Below, one piece after another: positions 34,648 to 43,678 of a stretch of 64,000 nt of DNA. The translations under genes and the position numbers were made by a program. Where the stretch lies: NCBI GenBank assembly GCA_012927585.1, contig JABBOY010000027.1, positions 1 through 64,000 on the forward strand, written 5' to 3'. Position 1 is the first letter of the stretch. Each line of letters starts with the position of its first letter. This DNA is from Glaciimonas sp. (GTDB taxonomy: Bacteria > Pseudomonadota > Gammaproteobacteria > Burkholderiales > Burkholderiaceae_D). The notes below the pieces were generated by a model, which saw only the letters and a program-made list of their open reading frames with translations, searched no databases and was not told the origin of the DNA.

Positions 34648-35973
34648 ATGCATCGATCCGGCCAGTTTTCCCTGCTCTTTCAGCAGCGTTTCGGACCTTT
34701 TTTTTGGACCCAGTTTTTTGGCGCGTTTAACGATAACGTGTTCAAGACCGCATTGCTGACCATCATCACTTACGACGCCTTGCGCTGGACCAGGATGGAC
34801 GTTGGCTTGTTGAATAACCTGATTCCGGGGCTGTTCATTTTGCCGTTCGTGCTGTTTTCCGCGCTGTCGGGACAATTTGCCGACAAGTTCGACAAGGCGC
34901 GCATGGCGCGTGTTGTGAAGTTGCTTGAAATTGGCATCATGCTGGTCGCTGCCTATGGCTGGATGACGCACAACTTGTGGATTCTGGTGGCTGCGGTGGT
35001 TGGCATGGGGTTGCACTCGACGTTGTTTGGTCCGGTGAAATACGCCTATTTGCCGCAGCATTTGAAACGCGAAGAGTTGATCGGCGGCAATGGCATGGTG
35101 GAAATGGGCACTTTCGTGGGCATCCTGCTAGGCGAGGTGCTGGGTGCGGTGTTGGTGGTGCAAAAGCCGTGGGGGCTGCAACTCATCGCCGGCAGTACGA
35201 TTGCCTTCGCGCTAGTCGGCTGGCGGGCCAGTCGCGCTATTCCACCGACGCCTGCACCAGCGCCAGATTTACAGATTAACTGGAACCCGTGGCGCGAGAC
35301 GTTGCGCAATCTGCGTTTTTCGCGCCAGAACCGCCCCGTATTTTTGGCTATGCTGGGCAATTCGTGGTTCTGGTTTTACGGCGCGATCGTGCTGGCGCAG
35401 TTTCCGGTGTATGCGCGCGATTACCTGCACGGCGACCATAGTGTGTTCGTGTTGCTGCTGACCATGTTTTCACTCGGCATCGGTGCTGGCTCGTTATGGT
35501 GCGAACGCTTGTCAAAGGGCAGGGTGGAGATTGGGCTGGTGCCGCTGGGTGCGATGGGCTTGACGGTGTTCGGCTTCGATTTATTTCTCGCCAGTATCGG
35601 TTATGCCGGCATCGCCAATACAGCAATGATCGATATGCGCGGTTTTGTCGCACAACACGGCAGCCTGCGAATTCTGCTCGATTGCCTGCTGATCGGTATT
35701 TTTGGCGGCTTGTACATCGTGCCGCTGTTCGCGCTGATCCAGACCCGCTGCGATCCGCAACACGTGTCGCGCACCATCGCCGGCATGAATATTCTGAATG
35801 CGTTGTTCATGGTTGGCGCTGCGCTAGTGGCAATGGTCTTGCTGAAAATGGGCTGCAGCATCCCGCAGATCTTCATGGTGACGGCGGTACTGAATGCGCT
35901 GGTGGCGCTGGCGATTTTTTCAACGGTGCCGGAATTCTGGGTGCGATTTGTGGCATGGCTGGCTGGCCGTTAG
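34648..35973 (+). CDS. LplT-like lysophospholipid transporter (MFS)
   Basis: This 441-residue membrane protein has about 12 hydrophobic segments and the LplT signature RFGPFFWTQFFGAFNDNVFKTALL, then FADKFDKARMARVVKLLEI (MFS A-motif region) and GMGLHSTLFGPVKYAYLPQHL. LplT proteins flip lysophosphatidylethanolamine inward for re-acylation by Aas. No acyltransferase gene is adjacent here, although in some relatives the two are fused or linked. The start ATG at 34648 (MHRSGQFSLL) fits the family; an upstream ATG at 34555 would add 31 Ser/Thr-rich residues. Confidence 0.85.
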   Translation: MHRSGQFSLLFQQRFGPFFWTQFFGAFNDNVFKTALLTIITYDALRWTRMDVGLLNNLIPGLFILPFVLFSALSGQFADKFDKARMARVVKLLEIGIMLVAAYGWMTHNLWILVAAVVGMGLHSTLFGPVKYAYLPQHLKREELIGGNGMVEMGTFVGILLGEVLGAVLVVQKPWGLQLIAGSTIAFALVGWRASRAIPPTPAPAPDLQINWNPWRETLRNLRFSRQNRPVFLAMLGNSWFWFYGAIVLAQFPVYARDYLHGDHSVFVLLLTMFSLGIGAGSLWCERLSKGRVEIGLVPLGAMGLTVFGFDLFLASIGYAGIANTAMIDMRGFVAQHGSLRILLDCLLIGIFGGLYIVPLFALIQTRCDPQHVSRTIAGMNILNALFMVGAALVAMVLLKMGCSIPQIFMVTAVLNALVALAIFSTVPEFWVRFVAWLAGR

Positions 35974-36013
35974 GCTGGTAAAATCATTTTTTCCAGATTA
36001 ATGGGCCTACTCT

Positions 36014-37117
36014 ATGTCCGGCAATACTTTCGGCACACTCTTCACCGTCACCACCTTTGGCGAATCACACGGCCCGGCTATCGGCTGTGTCATCGATGGT
36101 TGCCCGCCGGGCATGGCCTTGTCGGAAGCCGACATCCAGCCTGATCTGGATCGCCGCAAACCCGGCACCTCGCGTCACGTCACGCAACGGCAAGAGTCCG
36201 ACACGGTGGAAATCCTGTCCGGCGTGTATCTGGGCCAGACCACCGGCACCCCGATTGCGCTCTTGATCCGCAACGAAGACCAGCGCAGCAAGGATTACGG
36301 CAATATTGCCGAAACCTTCCGGCCCGGCCATGCCGACTATACCTATTGGCAAAAATACGGCATTCGCGACCCGCGCGGCGGCGGTCGCTCGTCGGCTCGG
36401 CTGACCGCGCCGGTGGTGGGCGCGGCTGCCATCGCTAAGAAATGGCTACTGCAGCAATACGGCACCACTTTCACCGGCTGCATGAGCCAGTTGGGCGAAA
36501 TCGGGATTCCGTTTGAATCCTGGGAACATGTGCGCAACAATCCGTTCTTTGCGGCGACCGGCAACCTCGGCGTCATTGCGCAGCTGGAGGAATACATGGA
36601 TGCGTTGCGCAAAGCCGGCGACTCGATCGGCGCTCGCATTGATGTGGCGGCGCAAAATGTGCCAGTCGGCTTGGGTGAGCCGATTTACGACAAGCTCGAT
36701 GCCGAGATTGCGTACGCGATGATGGGCATCAATGCGGTCAAAGGCGTGGAAATCGGCGCCGGTTTTAAATCCGTGGTGCAAAAAGGTTCGGAGCACGGCG
36801 ATGAACTCACGCCGCAGGGTTTCGTCGGCAATAACTCCGGTGGCATGCTGGGTGGCATTTCGACCGGACAGGACATTACGGTATCGATTGCAATCAAGCC
36901 AACTTCGTCGATACGCATACCGCGGCGCTCGATTGATAAGGATGGCACGCCCAGCACGGTAGAAACTTTCGGGCGACACGATCCTTGCGTAGGTATTCGC
37001 GCCACCCCGATTGCCGAAGCGATGCTGGCTCTGGTATTGATGGATCACGCGTTACGGCATCGGGCCCAGTGCGGCGATGTACGGGTGAACACGCCGAAGA
37101 TTGCTGCGCACGATTGA
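36014..37117 (+). CDS. aroC: Chorismate synthase
   Basis: This 367-residue enzyme (E. coli AroC 361) starts [34 protein letters not shown], the chorismate synthase signature 1. It has [34 protein letters not shown] and [32 protein letters not shown]. It uses reduced FMN to convert EPSP to chorismate, the branch point for aromatic amino acids and ubiquinone precursors. It follows the LplT-like gene by 40 bases, so the two may be co-transcribed. Confidence 0.96.
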   Translation: MSGNTFGTLFTVTTFGESHGPAIGCVIDGCPPGMALSEADIQPDLDRRKPGTSRHVTQRQESDTVEILSGVYLGQTTGTPIALLIRNEDQRSKDYGNIAETFRPGHADYTYWQKYGIRDPRGGGRSSARLTAPVVGAAAIAKKWLLQQYGTTFTGCMSQLGEIGIPFESWEHVRNNPFFAATGNLGVIAQLEEYMDALRKAGDSIGARIDVAAQNVPVGLGEPIYDKLDAEIAYAMMGINAVKGVEIGAGFKSVVQKGSEHGDELTPQGFVGNNSGGMLGGISTGQDITVSIAIKPTSSIRIPRRSIDKDGTPSTVETFGRHDPCVGIRATPIAEAMLALVLMDHALRHRAQCGDVRVNTPKIAAHD

Positions 37118-37120
37118 TGT

Positions 37121-37170
37121 AGTAGTGCAGGCCCCTGTGCCTGCATGCAGGCACAGGGGCCTGCACTACT
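37121..37170. repeat. GC-rich palindromic repeat, copy 3 (perfect 50-bp palindrome)
   Basis: The arms AGTAGTGCAGGCCCCTGTG... meet without a spacer, giving a perfect 25+25 bp palindrome. It has GCCCCTGTG where the other copies have GCCTCCGTG, with the matching changes in the opposite arm. It starts three bases after the aroC stop. Confidence 0.92.
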
Positions 37171-37190
37171 AAAATACGGAGTGGAATAGA

Positions 37191-37220
37191 AAAAAGGGTG
37201 AACCGAAGTTCACCCTTTTT
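37191..37220 (-). terminator. Terminator of the tRNA-Val/tRNA-Asp transcript
   Basis: A perfect stem, AAAAAGGGTGAAC (37191-37203) and GTTCACCCTTTTT (37208-37220), has a four-base loop that reads TTCG on the minus strand, a stable tetraloop. It starts six bases downstream of the tRNA-Asp CCA end. It can work in both directions and may also stop aroC transcripts. Confidence 0.88.
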
Positions 37221-37226
37221 AATGTC

Positions 37227-37303
37227 TGGCGGAGTGGACGGGACTCGAACCCGCGACCCCCGGCGTGACAGGCCGGTATTCTAACCAGCTGAACTACCAC
37301 TCC
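37227..37303 (-). tRNA. tRNA-Asp (anticodon GTC)
   Basis: The 77-nt sequence folds as a cloverleaf: acceptor GGAGTGG/CCACTCC, D-arm with AGCTGGTTA, anticodon loop CTGTCAC (GTC), T-arm GCGGGTTCGAGTCCCGT and encoded CCA. It is second in a two-tRNA transcript after tRNA-Val. Confidence 0.96.
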
Positions 37304-37347
37304 TAATTAAAACTATTTGCAAGCTGTCACCGTTGCTGTTTGACTGA

Positions 37348-37423
37348 TGGTGGGTGCTGAGAGGCTCGAACTCCCGACCTACGCCTTGTAAGGGCGCCGC
37401 TCTACCAACTGAGCTAAGCACCC
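37348..37423 (-). tRNA. tRNA-Val (anticodon TAC)
   Basis: The 76-nt sequence folds as a cloverleaf: acceptor GGGTGCT/AGCACCC, D-arm with AGCTCAGTTGGTAGAGC, anticodon loop CTTACAA (TAC), T-arm with GGGAGTTCGAGCCTCTC and encoded CCA. It lies 44 bases upstream of tRNA-Asp on the same strand. Confidence 0.96.
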
Positions 37424-37678
37424 ATATTCTTTGCTTAGTCAGCCAAACCATCGATGATTTTGTTGCAGCACCGAAGAAGCGAGACTATACAGGGGGTTTC
37501 TGATTTTGACTAGCTCTTGCAAGGTGTATTTTAATATTTTTGCTCTCGTAACGGTTTCTCCCGCGTGCCGATGGGCAATGCTTCGGGTTAAACTCGGGCC
37601 TTGCGGTTCGCTGTGTCCAGCCAGTAGCGTTAATGCGATATAAACCCAAATCGTGCATTTATTTTCCATAGGTTCTCC

Positions 37679-38695
37679 ATGACTCGTCCTCGTTTTTTGC
37701 CCGATGATTTCACTCTGGCATTGATTTTTGTCGTTATCGTCGCCAGCATTTTTCCTTGCGAGGGGCCGGTTGCAGTCGCTTTTGAGTGGGTCACCAACTT
37801 TGCCATCGGACTGCTGTTCTTTTTGCATGGAGCCAAACTGCCGCGTGAAGCAGTGGTTGCCGGCATGCGCCACTGGCGCTTGCACTTGACTGTAATGGCA
37901 TGTACTTTTCTAATGTTTCCTGTATTGGGGCTACTCCTCAAGCCGCTCTTGTTGCCGCTGGTGACGCCTGAGTTATATCTGGGCATCCTGTTTTTGTGCG
38001 TACTGCCGTCTACTGTTCAGTCGTCGATTGTATTCACTGCAGTGGCCAGAGGTAATGTGGCGGCCGCTATTGTCAGTGCTTCCGCGTCCAACCTGATTGG
38101 CATATTTCTCACGCCGCTGTTGGTGGGTTTGCTGGTGGTCGCAGACAGCGCCAACCATTCTTCAGCCGATTCCATTATTCGTATCGCATTGCAACTGCTG
38201 CTGCCTTTCATCGCCGGCCAGATTGCCCGCAAATGGATAGGGCGTTGGGTTGATCGTCATAAATCAGGGCTGAAATTTATCGATCAGGGCTCCATCCTGC
38301 TGGTGGTATATACGGCGTTCAGCGCATCGGTCGGACAGGGTTTGTGGCAACAGTTGCCGCTGCGGGCGCTGGGCGGTCTGTTCATCGCCAGTGCGATATT
38401 GCTGGCGCTGGCGATAGTCATTACTACCTTTGCTGCGCGCCGTTTGGGCTTCAATAAGGAAGATGAAATCGCTATCGTGTTTTGCGGCTCCAAAAAAAGT
38501 TTGGCGAGTGGCGTGCCGATGGCCAATGTATTGTTTGTCAGCCATGCGGTTGGCGCTATCGTATTGCCATTAATGCTATTTCACCAGATCCAGTTGATGG
38601 CGTGTGCGGTGCTGGCGCAGCGTTATGCAGCCCGCTTGCCGGTTGGTGAAAAGAAAGAAAGCACGCTGCCATCCTCTTCGCCTGAATTAAAGTGA
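37679..38695 (+). CDS. Bile acid:sodium symporter family transporter (SBF/YfeH-like)
   Basis: This 338-residue membrane protein has about nine or ten hydrophobic segments: DFTLALIFVVIVASIFP, TNFAIGLLFFLHGAKLPRE, and LGILFLCVLPSTVQSSIVFTAVARGNVAAAIVSASASNLIGIFLTPLLVG, the crossover-like segment of the SBF fold. GSKKSLASGVPMAN near the C-terminal end is typical of the YfeH/SLC10A7-like branch. SLC10A7 relatives affect calcium or sterol handling; the bacterial substrate is unknown. It stands alone 255 bases from tRNA-Val. Confidence 0.87.
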   Translation: MTRPRFLPDDFTLALIFVVIVASIFPCEGPVAVAFEWVTNFAIGLLFFLHGAKLPREAVVAGMRHWRLHLTVMACTFLMFPVLGLLLKPLLLPLVTPELYLGILFLCVLPSTVQSSIVFTAVARGNVAAAIVSASASNLIGIFLTPLLVGLLVVADSANHSSADSIIRIALQLLLPFIAGQIARKWIGRWVDRHKSGLKFIDQGSILLVVYTAFSASVGQGLWQQLPLRALGGLFIASAILLALAIVITTFAARRLGFNKEDEIAIVFCGSKKSLASGVPMANVLFVSHAVGAIVLPLMLFHQIQLMACAVLAQRYAARLPVGEKKESTLPSSSPELK

Positions 38696-38851
38696 AGGTG
38701 ATTTTCTGCATGTGGTCGAGGCGCCGATAAAATCCTGTACTTCTGAAAATTATTGCCTGTTTTGGCATAGATACAAAAATCCTGTTTATAAGTAATCCGC
38801 TGTACAATTAATTTTGAACGGTCGTGCTTTTAATATAAATGGGGAGACAGC

Positions 38852-40048
38852 ATGGATTTGAACTACACCGCGCAAGATATGGCGTTTCGCCAACAAGTGC
38901 GCGTTTATCTGGAAGCAAACCTGCCGCAAGATTTGCAATCAAAGGTACTGAATCATCTGCGCCTGTCCAAAGAGGATTACGTCAGGTGGCACAAGACGCT
39001 GGCAAAACAGGGCTGGGTCGCGCCGGCCTGGCCGCTCGAATATGGCGGCACCGGCTGGAATGCCGTGCAGCGCCATATCTGGGAGGAAGAGTGCGGTCGC
39101 GCCGGCACGCCCACTATCCTGCCGTTCGGCGTGAATATGGTGGCGCCGGTGATCATGGCCTTCGGCAATGAGGCGCAAAAACGCTATTACCTGCCGCGCA
39201 TCCTGAATTGCGATGACTGGTGGTGCCAGGGATATTCCGAACCGGGTTCGGGTTCCGATTTGGCTTCGCTGAAGACCCGCGCTGAACGCGTTGGCGATCA
39301 CTATATCGTCAATGGCCAGAAAACCTGGACCACGCTCGGGCAGCATGCCGACATGATGTTTTGCCTGGTGCGCACCGATGCCAGCGGACGCAAGCAGGAA
39401 GGTATTTCCTTTTTGCTGATTGACATGCACACGCCAGGCATCACGGTGCGCCCGATCATTACGTTGGACGAAGAGCACGAAGTCAACGAAGTGTTCCTCG
39501 ATAACGTCAAGGTGCCGCTTGAAAACCGGATCGGCGAAGAGAACAAGGGCTGGACGTATGCCAAATATCTGCTTGGACACGAACGTACCGGCATCGCCGC
39601 AGTCGGCCGCTCCAAACGCGAATTGCTCTTCCTCAAGCGGATTGCGCTAGAGCAGCATAAAAACGGCAAGCCACTGCTGGATGATCCGGTATTTGCCAAC
39701 AAGGTGGCGACGCTGGAAATCGAATTGATGGCGCTGGAAGTGACGGTGCTGCGCGTGGTGTCGCAGGAGGGCAGCAAGCGCGGCCCGGGCCCGGAAGCAT
39801 CCCTGCTCAAGGTCAAGGGAACCGAAGTGCAGCAAATGCTGACGGAACTGATGCTGGAAGCGGTCGGCCCGTATGGCATGCCGTTCGACCCGGCATTCCT
39901 GGAAGGGCAGCATGCGCACAGCGTGGCGCAAGACGACGATGCCGCGCCGCTGGCGGCGTATTACTTTAACTTCCGCAAAACTTCGATTTACGGCGGCTCG
40001 AATGAAATCCAGAAAAACATCATTACCCAGATGATTTTAGGGCTGTAA
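38852..40048 (+). CDS. Acyl-CoA dehydrogenase, first of a pair
   Basis: This 398-residue FAD enzyme has the usual ACAD parts: an N-terminal helical domain, a middle domain with WWCQGYSEPGSGSDLASLKTRAERVGDHYIVNGQKTWTT (FAD/substrate contacts), and a C-terminal helical domain ending FRKTSIYGGSNEIQKNIITQMILGL. GGSNEIQ is the FAD-contact motif near the end. It oxidises acyl-CoA to enoyl-CoA. It is followed by a second ACAD gene 66 bases downstream; such pairs often form heteromeric enzymes for branched, aromatic or steroid side-chain CoA esters. Substrate unknown. Confidence 0.92.
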   Translation: MDLNYTAQDMAFRQQVRVYLEANLPQDLQSKVLNHLRLSKEDYVRWHKTLAKQGWVAPAWPLEYGGTGWNAVQRHIWEEECGRAGTPTILPFGVNMVAPVIMAFGNEAQKRYYLPRILNCDDWWCQGYSEPGSGSDLASLKTRAERVGDHYIVNGQKTWTTLGQHADMMFCLVRTDASGRKQEGISFLLIDMHTPGITVRPIITLDEEHEVNEVFLDNVKVPLENRIGEENKGWTYAKYLLGHERTGIAAVGRSKRELLFLKRIALEQHKNGKPLLDDPVFANKVATLEIELMALEVTVLRVVSQEGSKRGPGPEASLLKVKGTEVQQMLTELMLEAVGPYGMPFDPAFLEGQHAHSVAQDDDAAPLAAYYFNFRKTSIYGGSNEIQKNIITQMILGL

Positions 40049-40114
40049 AACGATCAAAAAAGATCTGTGCCACGCGCGCATCGCGATGCGCGCAAAAACT
40101 CCAAGGAGACCAGA

Positions 40115-41263
40115 ATGGATTTCAGTTTTACACAGGAACAACAGCAATTTTCAGACGCCGTGCGGCGCTGGGTGGAGAAGGATTACACCTTTGCGCAACG
40201 CAAAGCCATCGTCAATTCCGAGTCGGGCATATCCAGCACTGCCTGGAGCGCCATGACGGAGCTCGGTCTGACTGCATTGCCGATCCCGGAAGCGCAAGGC
40301 GGCTTTAACGGCAGCGCCATCGACATGTTGGTGGTGATGCAGGAACTAGGGCGCGGTCTGGTTATTGAACCGTATCTGGCCACCGTGCTGGGTGCGGAAT
40401 TTTTGAAACGCGCCGGCGGTCATGACGGCTTGCTGCAACAGGTCGCCGCTGGCGAGCTGAAGCTGGCTTGTGCGCTGGGCGAAAAGCAATCGCGTCACGA
40501 CCAGTCTGACATCAGGGCTAATGCCCATGCGCAGGGCGATGGTTTTGTGCTCAACGGCGTCAAGACGGTGGTGCTGCACGGTGCGCAGGCCGGCGTAGTA
40601 ATCGTCTCGGCACGCAGCAATGGCGCACAGAACGATACCGACGGCGTCTCGCTGTTTGTGGTGCCGACTGACACGGCCGGCGTGACACGCACCGATTACC
40701 GCACCATCGACTGCCAGCGCGCGGCCGACATTACGTTCAACGACGTAACGTTGCCTGCTTCGGCTTTGTTGGGCAAACTTGGCGCGGGCTGGGATTTGCT
40801 GGATGCAGTGGCCGATTACGGCGCTGCTTTATTGTGCGCCGAAGCCATCGGCGCGTTGGACGCCATCAACGCTGCGACGCTGGAATATGTCAAAACCCGC
40901 CAGCAGTTCGGCGTCCCGATCGGCAAGTTCCAGTCTCTGCAGCACCGGATGGCGGAGATGTTCATGCAACTGGAACAAGCCCGTTCGATGGCGATGTTGG
41001 CGGCGGTAAAGGTTGCTTCTGCCGATGCCGAGGAGCGCCGTCGCACGGTTTCGGCCGCCAAGGCGCGGGTTGGGCAGGCGCTGAAGTTCATCGGCCAGCA
41101 AGCGATACAGCTACATGGCGGCATGGGCGTTACCAACGAACTGCCGGTGGCCCATTACTTCAAGCGGTTGACGCTGATCGAGCTGACTTTGGGCGATACC
41201 GATCACCATCTGGCGCGTTTCATTGCGCAACCGGGATTCAAGGCGATAACTGAGGCCAGTTGA
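40115..41263 (+). CDS. Acyl-CoA dehydrogenase, second of a pair
   Basis: This 382-residue protein starts MDFSFTQEQQQFSDAVRRWVEKDY. It has LGLTALPIPEAQGGFNGS and a C-terminal region with TRQQFGVPIGKFQSLQHRMAEMFMQLEQARSM and QLHGGMGVTNELPVAHYFKRL. It has diverged in the FAD/substrate middle segment (HDQSDIRANAHAQGDGFVLNGVKTVVLHG), as typical of the second subunit of alpha2beta2 acyl-CoA dehydrogenases. ATG at 40115 with a strong AAGGAG site. It is likely co-transcribed with the first subunit gene. Confidence 0.9.
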   Translation: MDFSFTQEQQQFSDAVRRWVEKDYTFAQRKAIVNSESGISSTAWSAMTELGLTALPIPEAQGGFNGSAIDMLVVMQELGRGLVIEPYLATVLGAEFLKRAGGHDGLLQQVAAGELKLACALGEKQSRHDQSDIRANAHAQGDGFVLNGVKTVVLHGAQAGVVIVSARSNGAQNDTDGVSLFVVPTDTAGVTRTDYRTIDCQRAADITFNDVTLPASALLGKLGAGWDLLDAVADYGAALLCAEAIGALDAINAATLEYVKTRQQFGVPIGKFQSLQHRMAEMFMQLEQARSMAMLAAVKVASADAEERRRTVSAAKARVGQALKFIGQQAIQLHGGMGVTNELPVAHYFKRLTLIELTLGDTDHHLARFIAQPGFKAITEAS

Positions 41264-41297
41264 TTTTTTCAGAAAAATTATGGCGTGTAGAAAATAT

Positions 41298-41356
41298 GGA
41301 GTATAAGTAAAAATAATGGCACTGCCGCATATATTATATGCGGCAGTTAAAAATAC
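41298..41356 (+). repeat. 59-bp dispersed intergenic repeat, copy 6 (best hairpin)
   Basis: It starts GGAGTATAAGTAAAAATA, has CCGCAT at 28-33 and ATGCGG at 41-46, and ends AAAAATAC. In this copy the hairpin extends to 13 paired bases per arm around a single centre base (41321-41347). It follows the second ACAD gene by 34 bases and precedes a GC palindrome. Confidence 0.8.
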
Positions 41357-41412
41357 ACGGATCCAGTATTGTATTATTTAGATATAGGATATACGCAAAA
41401 TACGGCTGTTTA

Positions 41413-41468
41413 AGTAGTGCAGGCCTCCGTGCCTGCGCCGGGCCGCAGGCACGGAGGCCTGCACTACT
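41413..41468. repeat. GC-rich palindromic repeat, copy 4
   Basis: A 56-bp palindrome with ends AGTAGTGCAGGCCTCCGTG. Its right end overlaps the fumC coding end: the CTA at 41464-41466 is the fumC TAG stop on the minus strand. Confidence 0.9.
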
Positions 41469-42858
41469 GGGTATTGCGCGTCATCTGCGCCGGTTGCACC
41501 CAGCGGTCGAAATCTTCTTCCGTCACATGGCCCAAAGCCAGTGCTGCCTGTTTCAAGGTGCTGCCGTCCTGATGCGCTTTCTTTGCTATCTGGGCGGCGC
41601 GGTCGTAGCCGATATGGGGCGCCAGGGCAGTTACCAGCATCAGTGAGCGCTCCATCAGTTCCGCGATACGCACTCGGTTGGCTTCAATACCGCACACGCA
41701 GTAGCGCTCAAAACTGCTGATGCCGTCGCTTAACAGGCGCAAGCTTTGCAATAAGTTGTGGATAATCAGCGGCTTGAAAACATTCAGTTCGAAATTGCCG
41801 GAAGCGCCGCCGAAACTAATCGCAACATCATTGCCGAACACTTGGCAGCACAGCATGGTTAGCGCTTCACATTGGGTCGGGTTGACCTTGCCCGGCATGA
41901 TCGAGCTGCCGGGTTCGTTTTCAGGGATGCTGATTTCACCCAGACCCGAGCGCGGCCCGGAAGCCAGCCAGCGGATATCGTTGGCGATTTTCATTAGTGC
42001 CACGGCTAGCGTCTTGAGCGCGCCGTGGGTGGAAACCAGCGGGTCGTGGCTTGCCAGAGCAGCGAATTTGTTGGGTGCCGAGGTGAATGGCAAGCCGGTG
42101 CTTTGCGCCAGTTTCTCCGTCACCCGCCGGCCGAATTCGGGGTGCGTATTGAGTCCGGTGCCGACCGCTGTGCCGCCAACAGCCAGCGCATACAATGCCG
42201 GCAGGGTCGCGGTGATGCAGGATTCGGCATGTTCCAATTGGCTGCCATAAGCGGAAAACTCCTGGCCTAGCGTCAATGGCGTTGCATCCTGCAGGTGGGT
42301 GCGGCCGATCTTGACGATGTCATCGAATGCCAGCGATTTTTCGATCAGCGTCATGCGTAATTTCTGGATCGCCGGCAGCAGCGTTTTTACAATCCCGATG
42401 GCGGCCGAGACGTGCATTGCGGTCGGAAAAATATCGTTCGAAGACTGACCACAATTGACTTCGTCATTCGGATGTACCAACCGTGCTTCGCCGCGGGTTC
42501 CACCCATTAGTTCTGAGGCGGCATTGGCCAGCACTTCATTCATGTTCATGTTGGTTTGGGTGCCGGACCCGGTCTGCCAGATCGCCAGTGGAAACTCAGC
42601 CTGATGCTGGCCGTTACTGATGGCTGCTGCCGCTTTGACGATGGCATCGGCCTTGGCCGCCGGCAGTAAGTTCAGATCCCGATTGACGTCGGCGCAAGCG
42701 CCTTTGATGGTCGCTAGCGCATTGATCAATGCATCCGGCATGCGCTCGCTGGAAATGGCGAAGTGCTCAAGCGCACGCTGTGTCTGTGCTCCCCAAAGTC
42801 GATTGGCAGGTACTTCTATGGTGCCGAAGGTGTCGCGTTCGGTGCGGTTCTGCTTCAT
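41464..42858 (-). CDS. fumC: Class II fumarate hydratase
   Basis: This 464-residue enzyme (E. coli FumC 467) reads [31 protein letters not shown], with [57 protein letters not shown] and the signature [15 protein letters not shown]. It interconverts fumarate and malate in the TCA cycle, without an iron-sulfur cluster. The ATG at 42858 follows GGAGGG. Its stop codon lies within a palindromic repeat, and the last codons (TRNTQ) coincide with bases that flank another copy of that repeat. Confidence 0.95.
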   Translation of the reverse strand: MKQNRTERDTFGTIEVPANRLWGAQTQRALEHFAISSERMPDALINALATIKGACADVNRDLNLLPAAKADAIVKAAAAISNGQHQAEFPLAIWQTGSGTQTNMNMNEVLANAASELMGGTRGEARLVHPNDEVNCGQSSNDIFPTAMHVSAAIGIVKTLLPAIQKLRMTLIEKSLAFDDIVKIGRTHLQDATPLTLGQEFSAYGSQLEHAESCITATLPALYALAVGGTAVGTGLNTHPEFGRRVTEKLAQSTGLPFTSAPNKFAALASHDPLVSTHGALKTLAVALMKIANDIRWLASGPRSGLGEISIPENEPGSSIMPGKVNPTQCEALTMLCCQVFGNDVAISFGGASGNFELNVFKPLIIHNLLQSLRLLSDGISSFERYCVCGIEANRVRIAELMERSLMLVTALAPHIGYDRAAQIAKKAHQDGSTLKQAALALGHVTEEDFDRWVQPAQMTRNTQ

Positions 42859-42996
42859 GCTGCCCTCCAATGTGTTAGCAAACAGGTTAGCAAGCGGGTT
42901 AGCGATAAACGCAACCTGATTTTGTGTCTTTTTGCTGATCCGTTAGATGCCATAGCGATCAGGAAGTTCGAGTTCTTAGCTCCCTTCAACTTCCTT

Positions 42997-43452
42997 TCAA
43001 CTCCCTTGTGCGGCTTCCAATAAATCACGCAGATTGCAATCACGCTGCCAGGCACGGTGTTCGGTGCTGCTTTGCGCCTCCGTAAGCAAAACAACATCGC
43101 TTTTCTCCAGTTGCGCCTGTATCAAGCGGTCGGCCAGACGCATGTCCGGCAATATGGTGCCGAAAAAAGCGACCGTATCTCCATGCTGAATTAATAAGGT
43201 GGGGAAATTGTCGATGTCGAGATCACCGACAACATCAGACTGATCCTCGATATCGATCCAGACCAGCTGCTTGTCAGGGTGGCGCCTGGCCAGTTCTTCG
43301 AAATTACTCCGAAAATCATTGCAAGTGCCGCACCAGGCGGCGCAAAGGCAGGCAATGAGCCAGCGGCCGTCATTCAGCGCAGCAGAAACTTGGCTGCGAT
43401 TGTCGTTTTCGAGAGTCAGACTGAGCATAAGCGTGGGTGCTGCCGTAGGCAT
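42997..43452 (-). CDS. Thioredoxin-fold protein with CGTC motif
   Basis: This 151-residue protein has the redox motif CAAWCGTCNDF with Cys41 and Cys44, a cis-Pro in DNFPTLLIQHGD, and no signal peptide. The CGTC pair differs from the CGPC of thioredoxin, which usually shifts the redox potential. The C-terminal 50 residues (AQLEKSDVVLLTEAQSSTEHRAWQRDC) have no clear match. The role is probably cytosolic thiol-disulfide exchange. It is divergent from the polysaccharide locus. Confidence 0.82.
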   Translation of the reverse strand: MPTAAPTLMLSLTLENDNRSQVSAALNDGRWLIACLCAAWCGTCNDFRSNFEELARRHPDKQLVWIDIEDQSDVVGDLDIDNFPTLLIQHGDTVAFFGTILPDMRLADRLIQAQLEKSDVVLLTEAQSSTEHRAWQRDCNLRDLLEAAQGS

Positions 43453-43678
43453 GAGGTTATACGTGAAACGTTGATAGTTTGATACTTATCAAATTTAATT
43501 TTTGCAACTTAATTATATTGAACTTTATCGCCGGCCCCAAAATTTACGCAGCAAGAAACAAGCGGCTCGCGATGGTAGTCGGGGATTACAGGTGGCGCTT
43601 AATATTTTAATTGCATCTCAAATAAATTATCACAGCGCATCAATCTTGAACAGTTTGCTAAATTTAATTGGATATTCC

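Noticed and set aside
37520-37585. Possible seventh copy of the 59-bp repeat starting at GTATTTT
   Set aside because: The CCGCAT, ATGCGG and GGAGTATG blocks are not at the required offsets.
25022-41468. CRISPR-like reading of the repeated elements
   Set aside because: The repeats are palindromic, scattered over kilobases and separated by genes, with no regular spacers and no cas genes.
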